Below, in pieces: positions 11,192 to 22,023 of a stretch of DNA of 64,000 nucleotides; within the stretch, counting starts at the first letter, position 1, and every line of letters starts with the position of its first letter. The notes under the pieces are model-generated. The model had not been told where the DNA came from, ran no database searches, and worked only from the letters and a program-made list of their open reading frames with translations. The position numbers and the translations under genes were made by a program. Source of the stretch: Cololabis saira (taxonomy: Eukaryota > Chordata > Actinopteri > Beloniformes > Belonidae); contig NC_084590.1 of NCBI RefSeq assembly GCF_033807715.1, positions 213,501 through 277,500 on the forward strand, given 5' to 3'.

Positions 11192-12740
11192 CCAAAACCA
11201 CTCGTAAAGGTGGTTTTGGGACGGATGCTAAATCCTGTGAATGTAAAGTTATGTACGGATAAACAATAAAATGCAGTGCAAAAAGGGAACAAAGGATCAT
11301 CAACTTTTTATGAACAAACCTTGGCGAATTATAATGATTGAAAATCGGATATAGGAGTAAATCAGATGAGCATGATTTGGCTTTGTAGATCAATCAAACA
11401 AAACATAAAGGAGTTTTCCTCCAAATTGGAAATAAATCTTTACAATGCATTGTTATAAACCATAGATATTTCCAACCCCTGTTTTTAATATTAACAACAA
11501 TAGTGTTGCAAGTAAATACAGTGTATATAATTAGTAGAATGTGAATAAACTACAACTCTCCATCCCCTGGGGGAATCATGGTGGTACTTGCAGGCATTCA
11601 TTCACTGTTTAGCATGAGATAATCCACACAGTTTTACATTTGTATTTGCTAATAAACAGACACAGTTACACACATGTGTCTGTGTGACTAATGTTCCAAT
11701 TGTTCAAGTGTTGCATTTTATTCATACACTTTTTATTTTATTTTTGAATTTAGTGGAGTCGCGTTTTAGGAGACGGGCAGATGGAAGCCTGAACTTAACT
11801 AACACCATAGAAGCATCAGAGCTACAACAGGTAGATAAACTAAGCAAGAGCAAGGTCTTGGCTGTTTAAAAAATATATTAACAATTCAAAATATCTCATT
11901 ACAAAATAACACTGAAAAAAGTTGTGTTTTAATAGTATGTATGGGATTGTATTTTTCAGATCTTTCATCGGGGCCCACAGTCCAGCTCAGTGGCCTGACT
12001 GTAACCGGGTGGTGGAGGCGTTGTTAGGTTAAAAAGTCATCACAATATTAATAACTTAGAAAAAGACACCGGAAACTGTCAGAAATGATTTTCAATGGCC
12101 TTCTGCAGAAGGTTGGAGAGAAATCTTGAGGAGCTTTTAGGGCAACACGACCCTTCTCTTAGAGCTCGTCAAAACCTCTCCCAACTGGCTCTCTGCAGAG
12201 CTGGCGCTTTTATTCAGTAAGCTGACAGGAATGACCATATTTGAAACAGTGAATGTATAGATGGCCAATTGACAAAAACAGATGGTCACACACATGACTT
12301 TTCAGTTGAAGAGGCTTGGTATGAAGAAACAAACAGACATCCTTAAAACACAAAGAGTCAAGGGGTCAACTAAAACAGGACCCTCTGTTGGAGGTTTGAA
12401 CAGATGGTTTTTAAAGATACTGGGTTATTTACAAACCAGAAGTCACCAGGCCAACCTTCATGGGGGTCTCGTGTTATCAGATGGTCCAACTAAACCTAGC
12501 TAACCTTTAAGTCAGCTTAAAGTCTTGAAACAACATGAAGGGTCAATAAATGAGCCCCTTCTAGACAAACAAGAACTCTGTGAGGCTTTGCACAGATGTG
12601 TCTAAAGACACTGCTCAGCTGTTAACAAAGCCCTAAATACCTAAATACCATCAGGGAATGGCCTGTCTGGTGACTTCTGTTCCTATTCTGATAGTTTTTT
12701 ATTTTCATAATGACAATCTTAATTCAAAAGAGTTGATTAA
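11192..12740. other. No recognisable gene or repeat
   Basis: This lies inside the large hAT-bounded block. The frames present are short and unlike known proteins. A stretch at 12040-12700 has uniform composition and could be an old LTR, but I found no matching partner. Confidence 0.35.
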
Positions 12741-12742
12741 CC

Positions 12743-13440
12743 TCACAGCGTCTTCCTGACACTCTCTGCCCAAATGCTGTGCACTGTGACGGGAAAAAGG
12801 TTCACAGTGGTGGCTCGTTTATACAAGCACATCTGATAACACACGGTAGATTGATGATTGAGACCAACATCCAGCTCCCCGAAGTAAACGCTGCCACACT
12901 CACACAATGGTGAGGACCTCAGCATACTTCATATACAGTTCCGTACAGAAGGATTTGAACAATGACAGAATCTATACAATTTTGCACCAAAACAATGGAT
13001 TTACAATGAAAACAATCAAGTGTTATCTTTCACCTTTATTGCTACTGACAGCTGCACATCCACAGCTGCACTACCTGTCACAACTGCCACCTGGCTACGT
13101 TGTCCTGTCAGGGGCTGCATCCTCACAGGTGACGGCTGCACCTGGATGCTCACAATACATACTTTCATATATACCATTATCATCACCATCCACCCAGACA
13201 CAAGCACACAATGAAAGCGGATGTAGGAAACAGGTAGAAGAGCACACAGCCCAAGGAAAAAGAAAATACACCAGAAAGACAGATGTGCTTATTTGCAGCA
13301 AGTGCAAGGAAAGCTAAAAAACGCCATCACACAGGCAGTATTTCGGCAACTGGTACTGTGGAGAAACAGAGACACAATCATATGATCACTGGAGGGCTGT
13401 ATTGGAGAAAAAGGGCTATAGAAAAAGCAAAAAAAAAAAA
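12743..13440. pseudogene. Unrecognised transposon-like coding remnants
   Basis: Two pieces look protein-like. On the minus strand, 12743-12925 reads CGSVYFGELDVGLNHQSTVC. On the plus strand, 12907-13440 reads a Pro/Gln/Ser-rich N-terminal part and then a Cys/His cluster: CSKCKES, one stop codon, KTPSHRQYFGNWYC and HWRAVLEKKGY, all in one frame. The arrangement C-x2-C, H, C, Trp resembles small zinc-binding modules in transposon-derived fish proteins. I do not recognise the family, and the stop makes it non-functional as it stands. Confidence 0.3.
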
Positions 13441-13540
13441 AAACAGAAAGCAAGGACCCTCCTGCTTCTTAAAAGTTAATTAGTTGGGTTTAGTTTATTT
13501 GGTGGTAACTTTTTTGCTGTTTTATGTTTTTGTGTTTGGG

Positions 13541-13571
13541 TTTAGCAGCTTTTTTTTTTTTTTTTTTTTTT
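13541..13571. repeat. Poly-T run
   Basis: An uninterrupted T tract, possibly the A tail of a minus-strand retroposon. An AT/ATAC-rich simple repeat follows at 13655-13720. Confidence 0.6.
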
Positions 13572-14041
13572 CTACCTTGTCTGCACACATATTATTGATT
13601 GATACCATGACGGTAGAAACCAAAAGTGTATATATGTGCATTATTACTATATTTAATATATATACATATATATATATACGCACACATATGCGTACACATA
13701 CATAAATATACACATACAAACCCAGTGTTTTTTTTTTTTGTTTTTTTTTTTGGGGTGGGGGGGGTGACGACATCCACTGCCAATCCAGGAAGCAGGAACA
13801 CACGGAGACACACGTCAAGCACTGGAGATCTGCAACAAAAAAAAAAAAACACAAACAAAGCACGAAACCGGCACGGAGCCAACCAAAACAATAACAGCAA
13901 TCGACCTAAATCTTGAGATCTGATCGCTGTCTGAGCTAAGCTATCGCTACCGCTACCTAAACCCAAAAACTAGAGAGCCAGCATGCAGGTGAACAAGCCA
14001 GTGTGTATGTCTATGTGTGTGTGTGTGTATGTATATGATCA

Positions 14042-14079
<38 letters not shown>

Positions 14080-14095
14080 CATGTGACTAAGTGAC

Positions 14096-14099
<4 letters not shown>

Positions 14100-14145
<46 letters not shown>
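14100..14145. repeat. (TG)n microsatellite in the L1 3' UTR
   Basis: About 22 uninterrupted TG units, with a shorter one at 14044-14072. The same tract at the same place in the other 3' UTR copy (52054-52135) is longer, so it belongs to the element and expands independently. Confidence 0.9.
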
Positions 14146-14148
<3 letters not shown>

Positions 14149-14744
14149 AACCAAACAAAGCTCCACCTGAAGTGTATCTATAGTGGGGGAGGGGGGGAGG
14201 GGGGGGGAGCAACCCCGCCACCCGCGAGACCAGAGGCCGACACGGAAGAGCCCGGAAACCCAGGCCACCGGCAACCTCACAGAGGGGAGAAGTAGGAGGG
14301 AGGCAACCCACCGCCTGCGAGCCCCCCCCCCCCCCCGGCGGTGGCCGAGGGGGCCCGCGGGCGGGGCCCCCACGGCGCGGGAAGAAGCAGCCAGGGATCC
14401 CGCGGCGGCGGACCGCGACCCAGGCAATCCCCGGCCACCCGGTCCGGGCCGGACACGCGGCCAGGAGGCCCTCACCCTTCAGGCCAACGACCCCCACCCG
14501 GCAGGGGGCCAGCCTGCCCGGAGAGACAGAGCCGCCCCGGCCGCCGACGCGGGCAGGCGCACCCGTCCCCCACGAAAGTGGCCCTCCAAGACCAGAGGGG
14601 CGCCCCGCCGCAGAGGCAGCGGGGGGGACCGGAGACGGGCCCGGAGAGAGGGAACCCCCCAACAAGGCGACACCCGTGCAGGCCCGACAACGGAGGGCCC
14701 CAGACCCAGGCATCCCATTCATTCATCCATTCACCTATCCGATA

Positions 14745-14775
14745 CCTATACTAATAATAATATAATATACTATAC

Positions 14776-14833
<58 letters not shown>

Positions 14834-14835
14834 CC
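14745..14835. repeat. AAT-type microsatellite in the L1 3' UTR
   Basis: Imperfect TAA/AAT repeats following CCTATCCGATACCTATAC. The shared copy at 52646-52700 marks the place where the modular repeat is inserted in the other L1. Confidence 0.8.
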
Positions 14836-15823
14836 ATCTTTGTATAATATAATATTCATAAATTATTAAGTTTTGATGTCCTGCCAATGGAGGCTCAGAT
14901 CCTCCATGGCAGGACCCTTCCATACCGCATTCTCACCGACACAGACATACAATCACGCACCGTTTCCCCCTCCCCGGGGGGGTCCAGCACCGCCAGAAGG
15001 CACCCCAGGCTGCACGGCGGGCCCCGCCAGGCCCGGGTAACCCGACCCACCCCACCCAGGCCGGTGAGGGAACGCGGGTGATGTGGGACCCCCTCCCGCC
15101 CCTGGTGTTGAGTGCGTGTGATTAATGCCATAAAAACAGGGAGGGGGGAGAGCCAAGTATCGATGGACACCGACCCCCCCCCCCTCCCGAACTACGTGTC
15201 CTTGTCAAATGTATTTATTAAGTGTTGAATGTGCAGTGTCTATTTTGCTGTTAAAACCGTGAGGCGGGGAGTGCCGGGCCACGCGGGACGGTGCCCCCCA
15301 CGACCCGGACCCCCCGCCCTTCGCCTATGTACGTATGAATCGTGTAGGGGGGGGAAAGAGGGGGAGCGGAGGCCGAAGCCAGGAAGCAGGACCAGCAAAG
15401 CCGGCCCTGATAAGACACCCGCGTCCCCCCACCGGCCATCCAGTAGACGGGGGGCGGCCCCCCGGGCCGGGCCAGGGCCCCACCGTACCTCCACGGGCGC
15501 CCCCGGCGCCGCCGGAGCCCCCAGACGGAGGGGGAAACGGTCCAACATCCTCCCATTCATACTGACAACATAAGACATAGATACCTGGGAATGGTGCCAC
15601 GGAGTCCCCACATCCGCAGGGGCACTTGGCCCCCGCCCAGCGACGGAGGACCAAGGCAGCAATGCCCCCCCAGCGCAGACAGCCACCCCCCACCCAGGCA
15701 GGGTCGGGCCCTCCGGGTGGGACCCCCACGTCCACGGCCCAGCCCCCCCGGGAGGCCCGGAGACGCCCAAGCCACAGCCGCCCGCCCGAGCCCTCCCCAG
15801 CCACCCCCCCCACCGCCATGAGG

Positions 15824-15857
15824 CTAGGGTTAGGGTTAACCCTAACCCTAACCCTAA
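15824..15857. repeat. Head-to-head telomere-type repeats
   Basis: About 2.3 units of TTAGGG orientation (15824-15837) meet about 3.3 units of CCCTAA orientation (15838-15857). The junction lies exactly between a truncated L1 3' UTR on the left and an inverted LTR piece on the right. Confidence 0.9.
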
Positions 15858-15908
15858 AGAGCAACAGGAGTGCAGGGCAACGTGTGGCCCTCATTGAGAA
15901 CTCCTGAG
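15858..15908 (-). repeat. Inverted piece of the 5' LTR
   Basis: This 51-bp segment (AGAGCAACAGGAGTGCAG to CTCATTGAGAACTCCTGAG) is the reverse complement of 21862-21910 in the 3' LTR, with a few mismatches. The LTR continues in normal orientation directly after it. Confidence 0.85.
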
Positions 15909-16012
15909 CTTTCCCCCCTCCTGCAGGAGTGCGCTAAAAACCCATTCCAAGGTAGTCTTTGTGTCTTTCCTCATTATGAATTTATGTAATGTTGTTTTGG
16001 ACCCAACATTTT

Positions 16013-16031
16013 TGGTGCCCGAAACCCGGGA
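16013..16031 (+). promoter_or_regulatory. Primer-binding-like site, tRNA-Phe type
   Basis: TGGTGCCCGAAACCCGGGA lies four bases after the LTR end. It matches the complement of the 3' end of tRNA-Phe (TGGTGCCGAAACCCGGGA) except for one extra C. Confidence 0.6.
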
Positions 16032-16039
16032 CCCCAACA

Positions 16040-17310
16040 TCTGAGGCGTCAGGACGATGCCCGGTGACGGGGTTCCTCGAGCCAGGAGGGGCACTGGGAC
16101 TGGGTAAGAAATGCTCCTCTCGATAAATACCTGGGGTATTTAAATGTGTTACTTTAATAGATGGGGTTATGGGGCTAATGGGGATAGCCTGTGGTCTGGG
16201 ACCACTGTGGAGAAGTCATGGACTTCACCAACACCCACGGGTCTGGGGACCCAACGAGAGGAGGTTTCTATTTGGAATGGGGTTTTTGGTTTTTTTATCT
16301 ATGTTTGTTTTGGCCAATGTGTGTCTTGTCTAATGTTCTTGTCTAATGTTCATGACTGAAACTGTTTATGGACAATGTTGTGGTCTCTAAAATTGTGAAG
16401 TCAAGTTTCAATTGTTCACTGAAAAGATCAGTGCTAAAAACCAAACTGTCAAAAAGGGAAACTTATGAGCTAAAAGAAACTTAAAGTTAAGAAAAATAGC
16501 TGGCTAAAATAGCAGATGTGTGGTTAAGCTGAAACTTATGCCTAAAATAATTTCTAAAAGATGCTTAGTCTACGGGAGACGTCCCTAAAAACTAGGAAAT
16601 TAAAGCTTGTGACAAAATCTTGTGAAAAGAAAGAAATGGGAAAGTTGTGAAAAAGAATGGTATAAGAGATGTGATTTGATGGGAAATTGGGAAGTAGAAG
16701 AGAGAGGCTGCTGCAGAGTTTGCAGGGCCAGTCATGGTGCAGGGGGTGTGAGTGTGAGTGAAGCTGAAGCAGGCCAAAGGTCATGACAAGCTGCAGATCA
16801 GATTGTCTGTGTAAGAAGTGCTCCATGTTGCCTGTCTTGCTACGAGAAGCTGCATGGATGAGGCTTGGAGGAATCCTGAGAAGGAGTGATCTTCTCATTT
16901 TGGGGACTAGATGTCCATGGGGTGAGTGTTAAATTTTCTATGGGGAAGTTTTTGTGGAAAATGATACAGATAACTGTATTTGGATCTGCTACAACACAAG
17001 AGCTTCAGAGGGTGTTCTGTTTAGTGTTTCAAGTGAGAAACTCCCCTCTTGAGGAGGCAGAGAAATTGAGTAATATAGTTTTCTATCATTCTAAGCCCTG
17101 AATGAAGGTGTAGTGATGTAGAATTGTCAAATGGGGTTAATTCACTGTCGAATGGTTGCAGATTACTTTTGTAATACTGTTTTTGGTCTTTGTATGTTTT
17201 AATCGTATGGAAAGGTGACTGTGACATGAGTGTGAAACAAATCAATAATTTGTCTTTACTTTGTCTGTCTTGAAGTCACATACTGATGATTCACAGCTTC
17301 ATCAGGATGT
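16040..17310. other. Internal retroelement sequence without recognisable gag
   Basis: This follows the primer-binding site and should hold the leader and gag, but I find no recognisable matrix, capsid or nucleocapsid sequence. It is either very degraded or from a divergent element. Confidence 0.4.
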
Positions 17311-17859
17311 GTTTCGTCTAGGGCTGCAGCTATCGAATATTTTAGTAATCAAGTATTCTACTGAGAATTCCATTGATTAATCGAGTAATCGGATAAAACA
17401 TATTTTTGTTTAGTTAAAGAGAAATTATAAATATACATAAGATGTTAGATGTTAATTGACATCACTAAGACTAGGTTATGTGGTACAGTGGGTTCATGGC
17501 TGTGCATTTGAAGACCCTGAACTTGATACGTTGACCGGGTTCACTGCCTTCACTCAAAGGGCTGTGGATCTTATCAAGAAATGTCCTTGTTTCTAACCTA
17601 GAAATGCCATTGCACCTGGTGTCACACATAACTTAAAAGGTTGGGTGTTTTTTCCACGTGTTTCAATTGAACTTTCATTTGTGTCAAGCTAATTTTAAGT
17701 TCTAGTTAAGTTTTAAGTGAGAGTATTGGCAGTGTTCAAAATAAAATGATGAGCGCTGCTGTATTGGAGCACATTAGGCACCAGCGCTAATTGTTTTATC
17801 CATGAATGATTACAGAGCTAAAATTGAAAACTACCCAGTTTAGCTTTATTACGTTTTTA

Positions 17860-18022
17860 TTAGGCCACCAGTCCATCGCAGGTGGCCCTGCGATGGACTG
17901 GTGACCTGTCCAGGGTGTAACCCCTGCCTCTCACCTGAAATGAGCTGGGATAGGCTCCAGCAGACCCCCGTGACCCCGCAAGGGATAAAGCGGGTATAGA
18001 TAATGGATGGATGGACGTTTTT
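17860..18022 (+). mobile_element. SINE-like tail with (GGAT)n end
   Basis: CTGCGATGGACTGGTGACC, CTGTCCAGGGTGTAACCC and GGGATAAAGCGGGTATAGA, ending in ATGGATGGATGG, form the typical 3' part of the tRNA-headed fish repeat. Just before it, GTCCATCGCAGG is an inverted partial copy of the start, giving a small fold. Confidence 0.7.
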
Positions 18023-18092
18023 ATTTGTCTGACATTTTCTGCCTTTTCTTTTAATTAAAACTGTGGCGGGAACAGAGGTTTATGTACTGGGT

Positions 18093-18280
18093 AAGGGCTG
18101 ATTTATGGTTCTGCGTTACAACAACGTAGAATGGTGCACGTCGCTGCGTACCCTACGGCGTAGCCGTGGCAAAAGAGCCTGCATGGCAGCGCAGCACCGC
18201 CAGCCGGACCGGCGCTCTCTGCCCTCGCCAGAGAGTGGTGTAGGCTGCGGCGTAGACTCTGGGTCGATTTAACAGGGCTA
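18093..18280. mobile_element. Foldback MITE, diverged copy 2
   Basis: The left arm CTGATTTATGGTTCTGCG is intact. The right side keeps GGCGTAGACTCTGGGTCG but has lost the outer arm. The middle has unrelated GC-rich sequence with its own short inverted pairs. Confidence 0.65.
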
Positions 18281-18380
18281 CATTTAAACCTACATTTACT
18301 ATAATAAATTACATTTTTGAATTTGGTGACTCATGTGTGGACTCCCTCTTTGTCACTAACTGGCCCGGTGTGTGACAAAA

Positions 18381-18393
18381 TGGGGGCTCGTCC
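18381..18393 (+). promoter_or_regulatory. Primer-binding-like site, tRNA-Pro type
   Basis: TGGGGGCTCGTCC matches the first 13 bases of the tRNA-Pro primer-binding sequence. It follows GTGTGTGACA, a plausible LTR end, and is 666 bp upstream of the gag start at 19059. Confidence 0.6.
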
Positions 18394-19058
18394 TTTGGTC
18401 TGACTATTGGTTTTTGATGCTGGCATATGGTTTGTGTTCCTGTTAGGAATTTTAGTTTGGCCGTAGTTGTATTTGAAGTTATTTGGTTTCAGAGTGGCTT
18501 ATTAGTAGCACTTGTTGAAGCCAATTAGTTAGGTGCCAGTGTTGGGAGTTCCACATGTGATTCTTCTCTTTCTGATTTTCAGTTTTGAAGGAGGTTTTGG
18601 TCGGTGGAGTTTAGGAGTAGGAGAGCATTTGTCCTTAAGTTTTGTTTTTGTGGTTTGTAATGCTTTGGTTGCAATAAATAAGGTGAGGGTTGGAACTTTG
18701 AGACTGGTCTTGGGGAAGGAGTGTTTTCCTCTGTCCATATTGGCAGAGTATTCTTATTTTAGTTTGAGTTGGAGATTGCCGGTAGTCCTGTTTTGTCAGT
18801 TTTGTTTAAGGTTATAGATTTACCTGGTTTTTCTTTAGTGGGGAAAGTGCATGGTCCGACGGCCCATTGCGTGGCTGGCCCTGTGCTTACCCCTCTTTTG
18901 TTCTTTTTGGCCGGAATCTCCATCTCCTTTTGGTTCTTTACTTTTGGGTTTACCTTTTTTCCTTGTTTATTTTTTCCCCCAGGCTTTGTTTGTGGTTCCA
19001 ACACTTAAAGTATTGATTTATTTATTTTTTCTTTGTCACTTTGTGTAGATAGTGTAGC

Positions 19059-19497
19059 ATGGCATCTGTAGTGGATGAATTTGTTGATTCACCGTCAGCA
19101 GTACTATTAGATCAGTGTACTAAGGACCAGTTGCTGCTAATTGCTGAGAAGTATGAGCTTGAGGTAGCAGATAGAAAATTAAAGGAGTCTGTTAAAGTCA
19201 GTGTGAAGGCAGGTTTGTTGGAGAAAGGAATTCTTAAACCTGGTGTGGGGACTCGTTTTTCAGTTTCTGCAGATACTGTTTTGAGCAACAAAAGGAACTT
19301 TTGTTGTTAAAGCAAAAACATGAATGGCAGCTAGAACTGGCTTTGGAAGAGATGAGGCAAAAGACTGAGAGGGATAAGTTGGAATTGCAGCATAGAAAGC
19401 TAAGCTTAATTCAAGAGGGTAAATTGTCAGGTTCGACTGATGGTGAAGGCCCTCGGTATCAGTCTGGTGCATCACTGCCATCTAATACGAGGCTTTG
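19059..19497 (+). pseudogene. Gag-like N-terminus of an LTR retrotransposon
   Basis: Translation from 19059 gives MASVVDEFVDSP, then LLDQCTKDQLLLIAEKYEL and KESVKVSVKAGLLEKGI, a start shared by gag-like proteins of Gypsy-related elements in fish. A one-base frameshift near 19285 moves the frame to FEQQKELLLLKQKHEW, followed by a charged helix (ELALEEMRQKTERDKLEL). It then stops at 19497, where the hAT's own terminal sequence begins. The downstream gag domains and all of pol are absent. Confidence 0.65.
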
Positions 19498-19604
19498 AGA
19501 TGGTGAAATTAAACGATTCCTCGAGGCAGAGAAAATTCCTCGATCATTTTTTGTAATCGAATTACTCAAATTATTCGAGGAATCGTTTCAGCCCTAGTTT
19601 CGTC

Positions 19605-20400
19605 CCGTGAAATGGGCGCTGCTGTGTTTTGGATACAGTGGAGTGAGGCGTGTTCATGAGCCTATTGTCATTTGCATGTCAGTCAGTGACATTTTACACA
19701 GGAAAGGAATGTGTGGAGAAGAAACAAACCCGTGGAACTGAGTGCACACCAGATGTGATCAGTGTGGAGAGGGTTTTGTAACCATGAGTTGTTTGTATAT
19801 ATATATATATATAAGTTCACTGAGGACTAGTGTTTAACGTTGCATGAAAGTTGCTGCACAGACAGTTGTGTCTGTGAGGCATCCGAGTCTGAACAGCCAG
19901 GACCGTTATGTGACTAACCGTTTGGTCACTGGACCGTGATGTTAACTTGTGTGTTATTACTTTCATAAAACCATAACACACTTGGCATTGAAATACGAAA
20001 ATTTTGGAATGAAGAGAGTTCTGTGGTCCTTGAGATAGGAGACAGAATTTAACAGGTTTTGCCCCCTTCTAAATCTAAGGTGATGGGAGGGGGGATCTGG
20101 GGGATCTCTCTGGGACATAGAGATAACCGACCCTAGAAAATCATTAAGTCAGACTGCCGACTTGCCAGGGTGCAAAGGTCAAGAAGTGGGAGAACCACTT
20201 ACTTATCTGGGAAGAAGTCAGGACTCTGGCAGCGATGACAACGAGACCTCCACCTCTGTTGACAATACAACTCAAATTCTAGGTGACACGAAAACCTGTT
20301 CCCCCTGGTGGATAAATTGAGCCATGGGAAGTCCCATAGCTCAAACAGGAGGGATGAATAGTATAGTACACAAAGAATTAAATACTAAATAACCTCTAAA
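19605..20400. other. Retrovirus-like internal sequence, unrecognised
   Basis: Continuation of the retrovirus-like element after the hAT. A short (TA)n tract is at 19797-19813. I cannot identify reverse transcriptase or protease here. Confidence 0.4.
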
Positions 20401-20401
20401 A

Positions 20402-20535
20402 AATTTTTGTAGGGTCTTTCCGACATGTTGCAGATACAATATGCAAGGCAATATGAGGCCTAAGAGAGGTCAGTGTCGTGAAAGGACCTATCCATTTGAA
20501 GTTGTTCATATGGATTTCGTTCTTGGAGTGAACTA
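20402..20535 (+). pseudogene. Integrase remnant of the retrovirus-like element
   Basis: A short frame reads GQCRERTYPFEVVHMDFV (20468-20521), like the start of the retroviral integrase core, where the aspartate of HMDF is the first catalytic acidic residue. It ends at a stop after 20532, and the rest of the core is deleted. Upstream (FRHVADTICKAI, then a stop) may be more of pol. Confidence 0.55.
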
Positions 20536-20997
20536 ATGGCCTGTTAAATTAAGGCTCAGGAAAGCCATGGCCTGAATGACGGCCATTAGTCGAACTGTAC
20601 ATGAGAATCGTCTTCTTGTGGGCTGCTGATTTCTGCTCTCTCTCTCTCTCTTTCTCCTAAGCAGGAACTGCTGAAACCAGATCCAGATCCTGATTGGTGA
20701 GACGAAAAACATGGTCATCACCCCGTCAGGATGGCCCCTTTGTGGTCTACATCAGGACACCGACAGCAGTAAAGATGGCTGAACGATCTACATGCGTCTA
20801 CCAGTTGCAGTGAAAGCTAGCCTGAAGATGACTAGCCCAAGCGGACATGCGACAACAGACTTGAGAGGAGTCCGAGAGATGAAAGAAACTTTTCCACTAA
20901 TGACTCATGCTGACATGTTAGGAATTGTTCCTTAAACTCTTTACTTGCATTGCTGTGTTGTACTATGATTACACTGATGTACGTTCATAAACTGAAG

Positions 20998-21340
20998 CTG
21001 AATGTTACCAAAGCTATAGCCGAATTATGTCAGTTAGCCAAAGTTGTGTCAGAAGACAGACGCTCAGCATGAGACCACTTTTGGGTCCTGGCTGACTTCC
21101 GGCCCCTGGACTGACATAATGGCTAGATTATGATTTCGATTATTACTGTCATTGTACTGTTCTGTGTGTATCATTCTGTGTCTAAGTGCAATGATCCAAA
21201 GAACCATCCAACCATCCACTGGACTAAGGAAGTTAGTCCAGTATTGCCAACAACTCCATCAAACTCTAAATGAGGACAACCTGTTTATGATAACACTGGA
21301 GTATAGATTGTTTCATTTTGTTTACTGTGAAATGTTTTAA
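20998..21340 (+). pseudogene. Env transmembrane-subunit remnant
   Basis: Broken frames just before the polypurine tract read VTKAIAELCQLAKVVSEDR, a stop, then from 21130 a hydrophobic segment IISIITV-like (MISIITVIVLFCVYHSV) followed by a Cys and polar tail. The order of helix, membrane anchor and short tail just upstream of the 3' LTR is what the end of a retroviral env gene looks like. Stops and frameshifts make it inactive. Confidence 0.5.
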
Positions 21341-21540
21341 GCTTTTATGTGTCTTGGCCAGAGTGATTGCTCACTAGGAGGGTCGGAGAGGAATTTTGCC
21401 CCATATAATCGGGTTTTCGCCTCTCCCTTGACATATAATTACGCGATAAGCCCTAGCTATTTCTTAAATGTTTGACCTTAAATGTTTATGAGGCTATTAT
21501 TCTACGCCTAATGGACGGATTTTAGTTGAAGTTTCAAATT

Positions 21541-21556
21541 GACAAGAGGAGGGAAA
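21541..21556 (+). promoter_or_regulatory. Polypurine tract
   Basis: GACAAGAGGAGGGAAA lies directly before the TGTGAGG start of the 3' LTR, the normal place for plus-strand priming. Confidence 0.75.
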
Positions 21557-22006
21557 TGTGAGGTAAATCAACCTTTGAACTTGTTTTGTCATTGTGAAAC
21601 TGTCACATGCGTGGCTAACAGAAGCCACATCAGCCACTTCCTGATCTACTAGGTTTTGAACTGACCTAGTGACAGCTGACTACTGTCCTGTGACAGTTGA
21701 CCACTGTAATGTCAGTACTCAATCAAATGTTATCACTTCCACCCATTGTCCACTACCCAATGTCTACTGTCTACTGTTTACTATGCATTGTCCTTATATG
21801 ATCAATTCCTGTCAAAGTTTCTTAATAAAAGCATCTTCTAGAGGGAGGATCTTGGGGAAGGCTCAGGAGTTCTCAATGAGGGCTACGTTGCTCTGCACTC
21901 CTGTTGCTCTCCCCCCTCCTGCAGGAGTGCGCTAAAAACCCATTCCAAGGTAGTCTTTGTGTCTTTCCTCATTATGAATTTATGTAATGTTGATTTGGAC
22001 CCAACA
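21557..22006 (+). repeat. 3' LTR, 450 bp
   Basis: It starts TGTGAGGTAAATC and ends GGACCCAACA. Inside are a TATA-like TTATATGA near 21794 and an AATAAA signal at 21823-21828. Its last 100 bp match 15909-16008. Confidence 0.85.
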
Positions 22007-22023
22007 AAAGCAAGCACACACAA

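Larger units (their letters stand above)
13730..15823 (-). mobile_element. GC-rich 3' UTR of a Tx1/L1-type LINE (5'-truncated copy)
   Basis: On the minus strand this runs from 15823 to an A-rich 3' end at 13730-13765. It contains, in order, a very G-rich stretch, a short AT-rich part with an ATT/AAT repeat (14745-14835), another G-rich part, a (CA)n tract and about 300 bp ending in the A tail. It is the same sequence that follows the ORF2 stop of the L1 at 55808-59155, which identifies it as that family's 3' UTR. No coding part is present; the left-hand break (15823) meets telomere-type repeats. Long frames in it are by-products of high GC content. Confidence 0.75.
17319..19596. mobile_element. 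hAT element with perfect 8-bp duplication
   Basis: The ends are TAGGGCTGCAGCTATCGAA and the inverse-like AATCGTTTCAGCCCTA. The flanks are identical: GTTTCGTC at 17311-17318 and 19597-19604. It inserted into the retrovirus-like element. It contains a SINE-like tail, a foldback element and a 1.1-kb piece of an LTR retrotransposon (primer site and gag start) but no transposase. Confidence 0.88.
15858..22006 (+). mobile_element. Degenerate retrovirus-like LTR element
   Basis: It has a partial 5' LTR (15909-16008), a primer-binding-like site (16013-16031), a polypurine tract (about 21541-21556) and a complete 450-bp 3' LTR (21557-22006). The 3' parts of both LTRs are nearly identical (from CCCCCCTCCTGCAGG to ACCCAACA). 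Internally only a small integrase piece and the end of an env-like frame can be recognised, both broken. A 2.28-kb hAT is inserted at 17319-19596. The first part of the 5' LTR is lost at the telomere-repeat junction, so no target duplication can be checked. It cannot encode any protein. Confidence 0.8.

Noticed and set aside
14100..14145. Possible CRISPR-like or designed repeat array
   Set aside because: It is a plain TG microsatellite with no spacers. The tandem arrays in the window (27744, 31776, 33621) also lack the repeat-spacer pattern, and the genome is eukaryotic.
14087..15907. Several long overlapping reading frames on both strands (up to 211 codons)
   Set aside because: They lie in the G/C-rich 3' UTR of an L1 and are rich in Pro, Gly and Arg. 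High GC content removes stop codons, and the frames do not start or end at sensible sites. The same region in the other copy has different frames.
15858..22006. An intact endogenous retrovirus
   Set aside because: The 5' LTR is incomplete, most of gag and pol cannot be recognised, and the integrase and env-like remnants carry stops and frameshifts.
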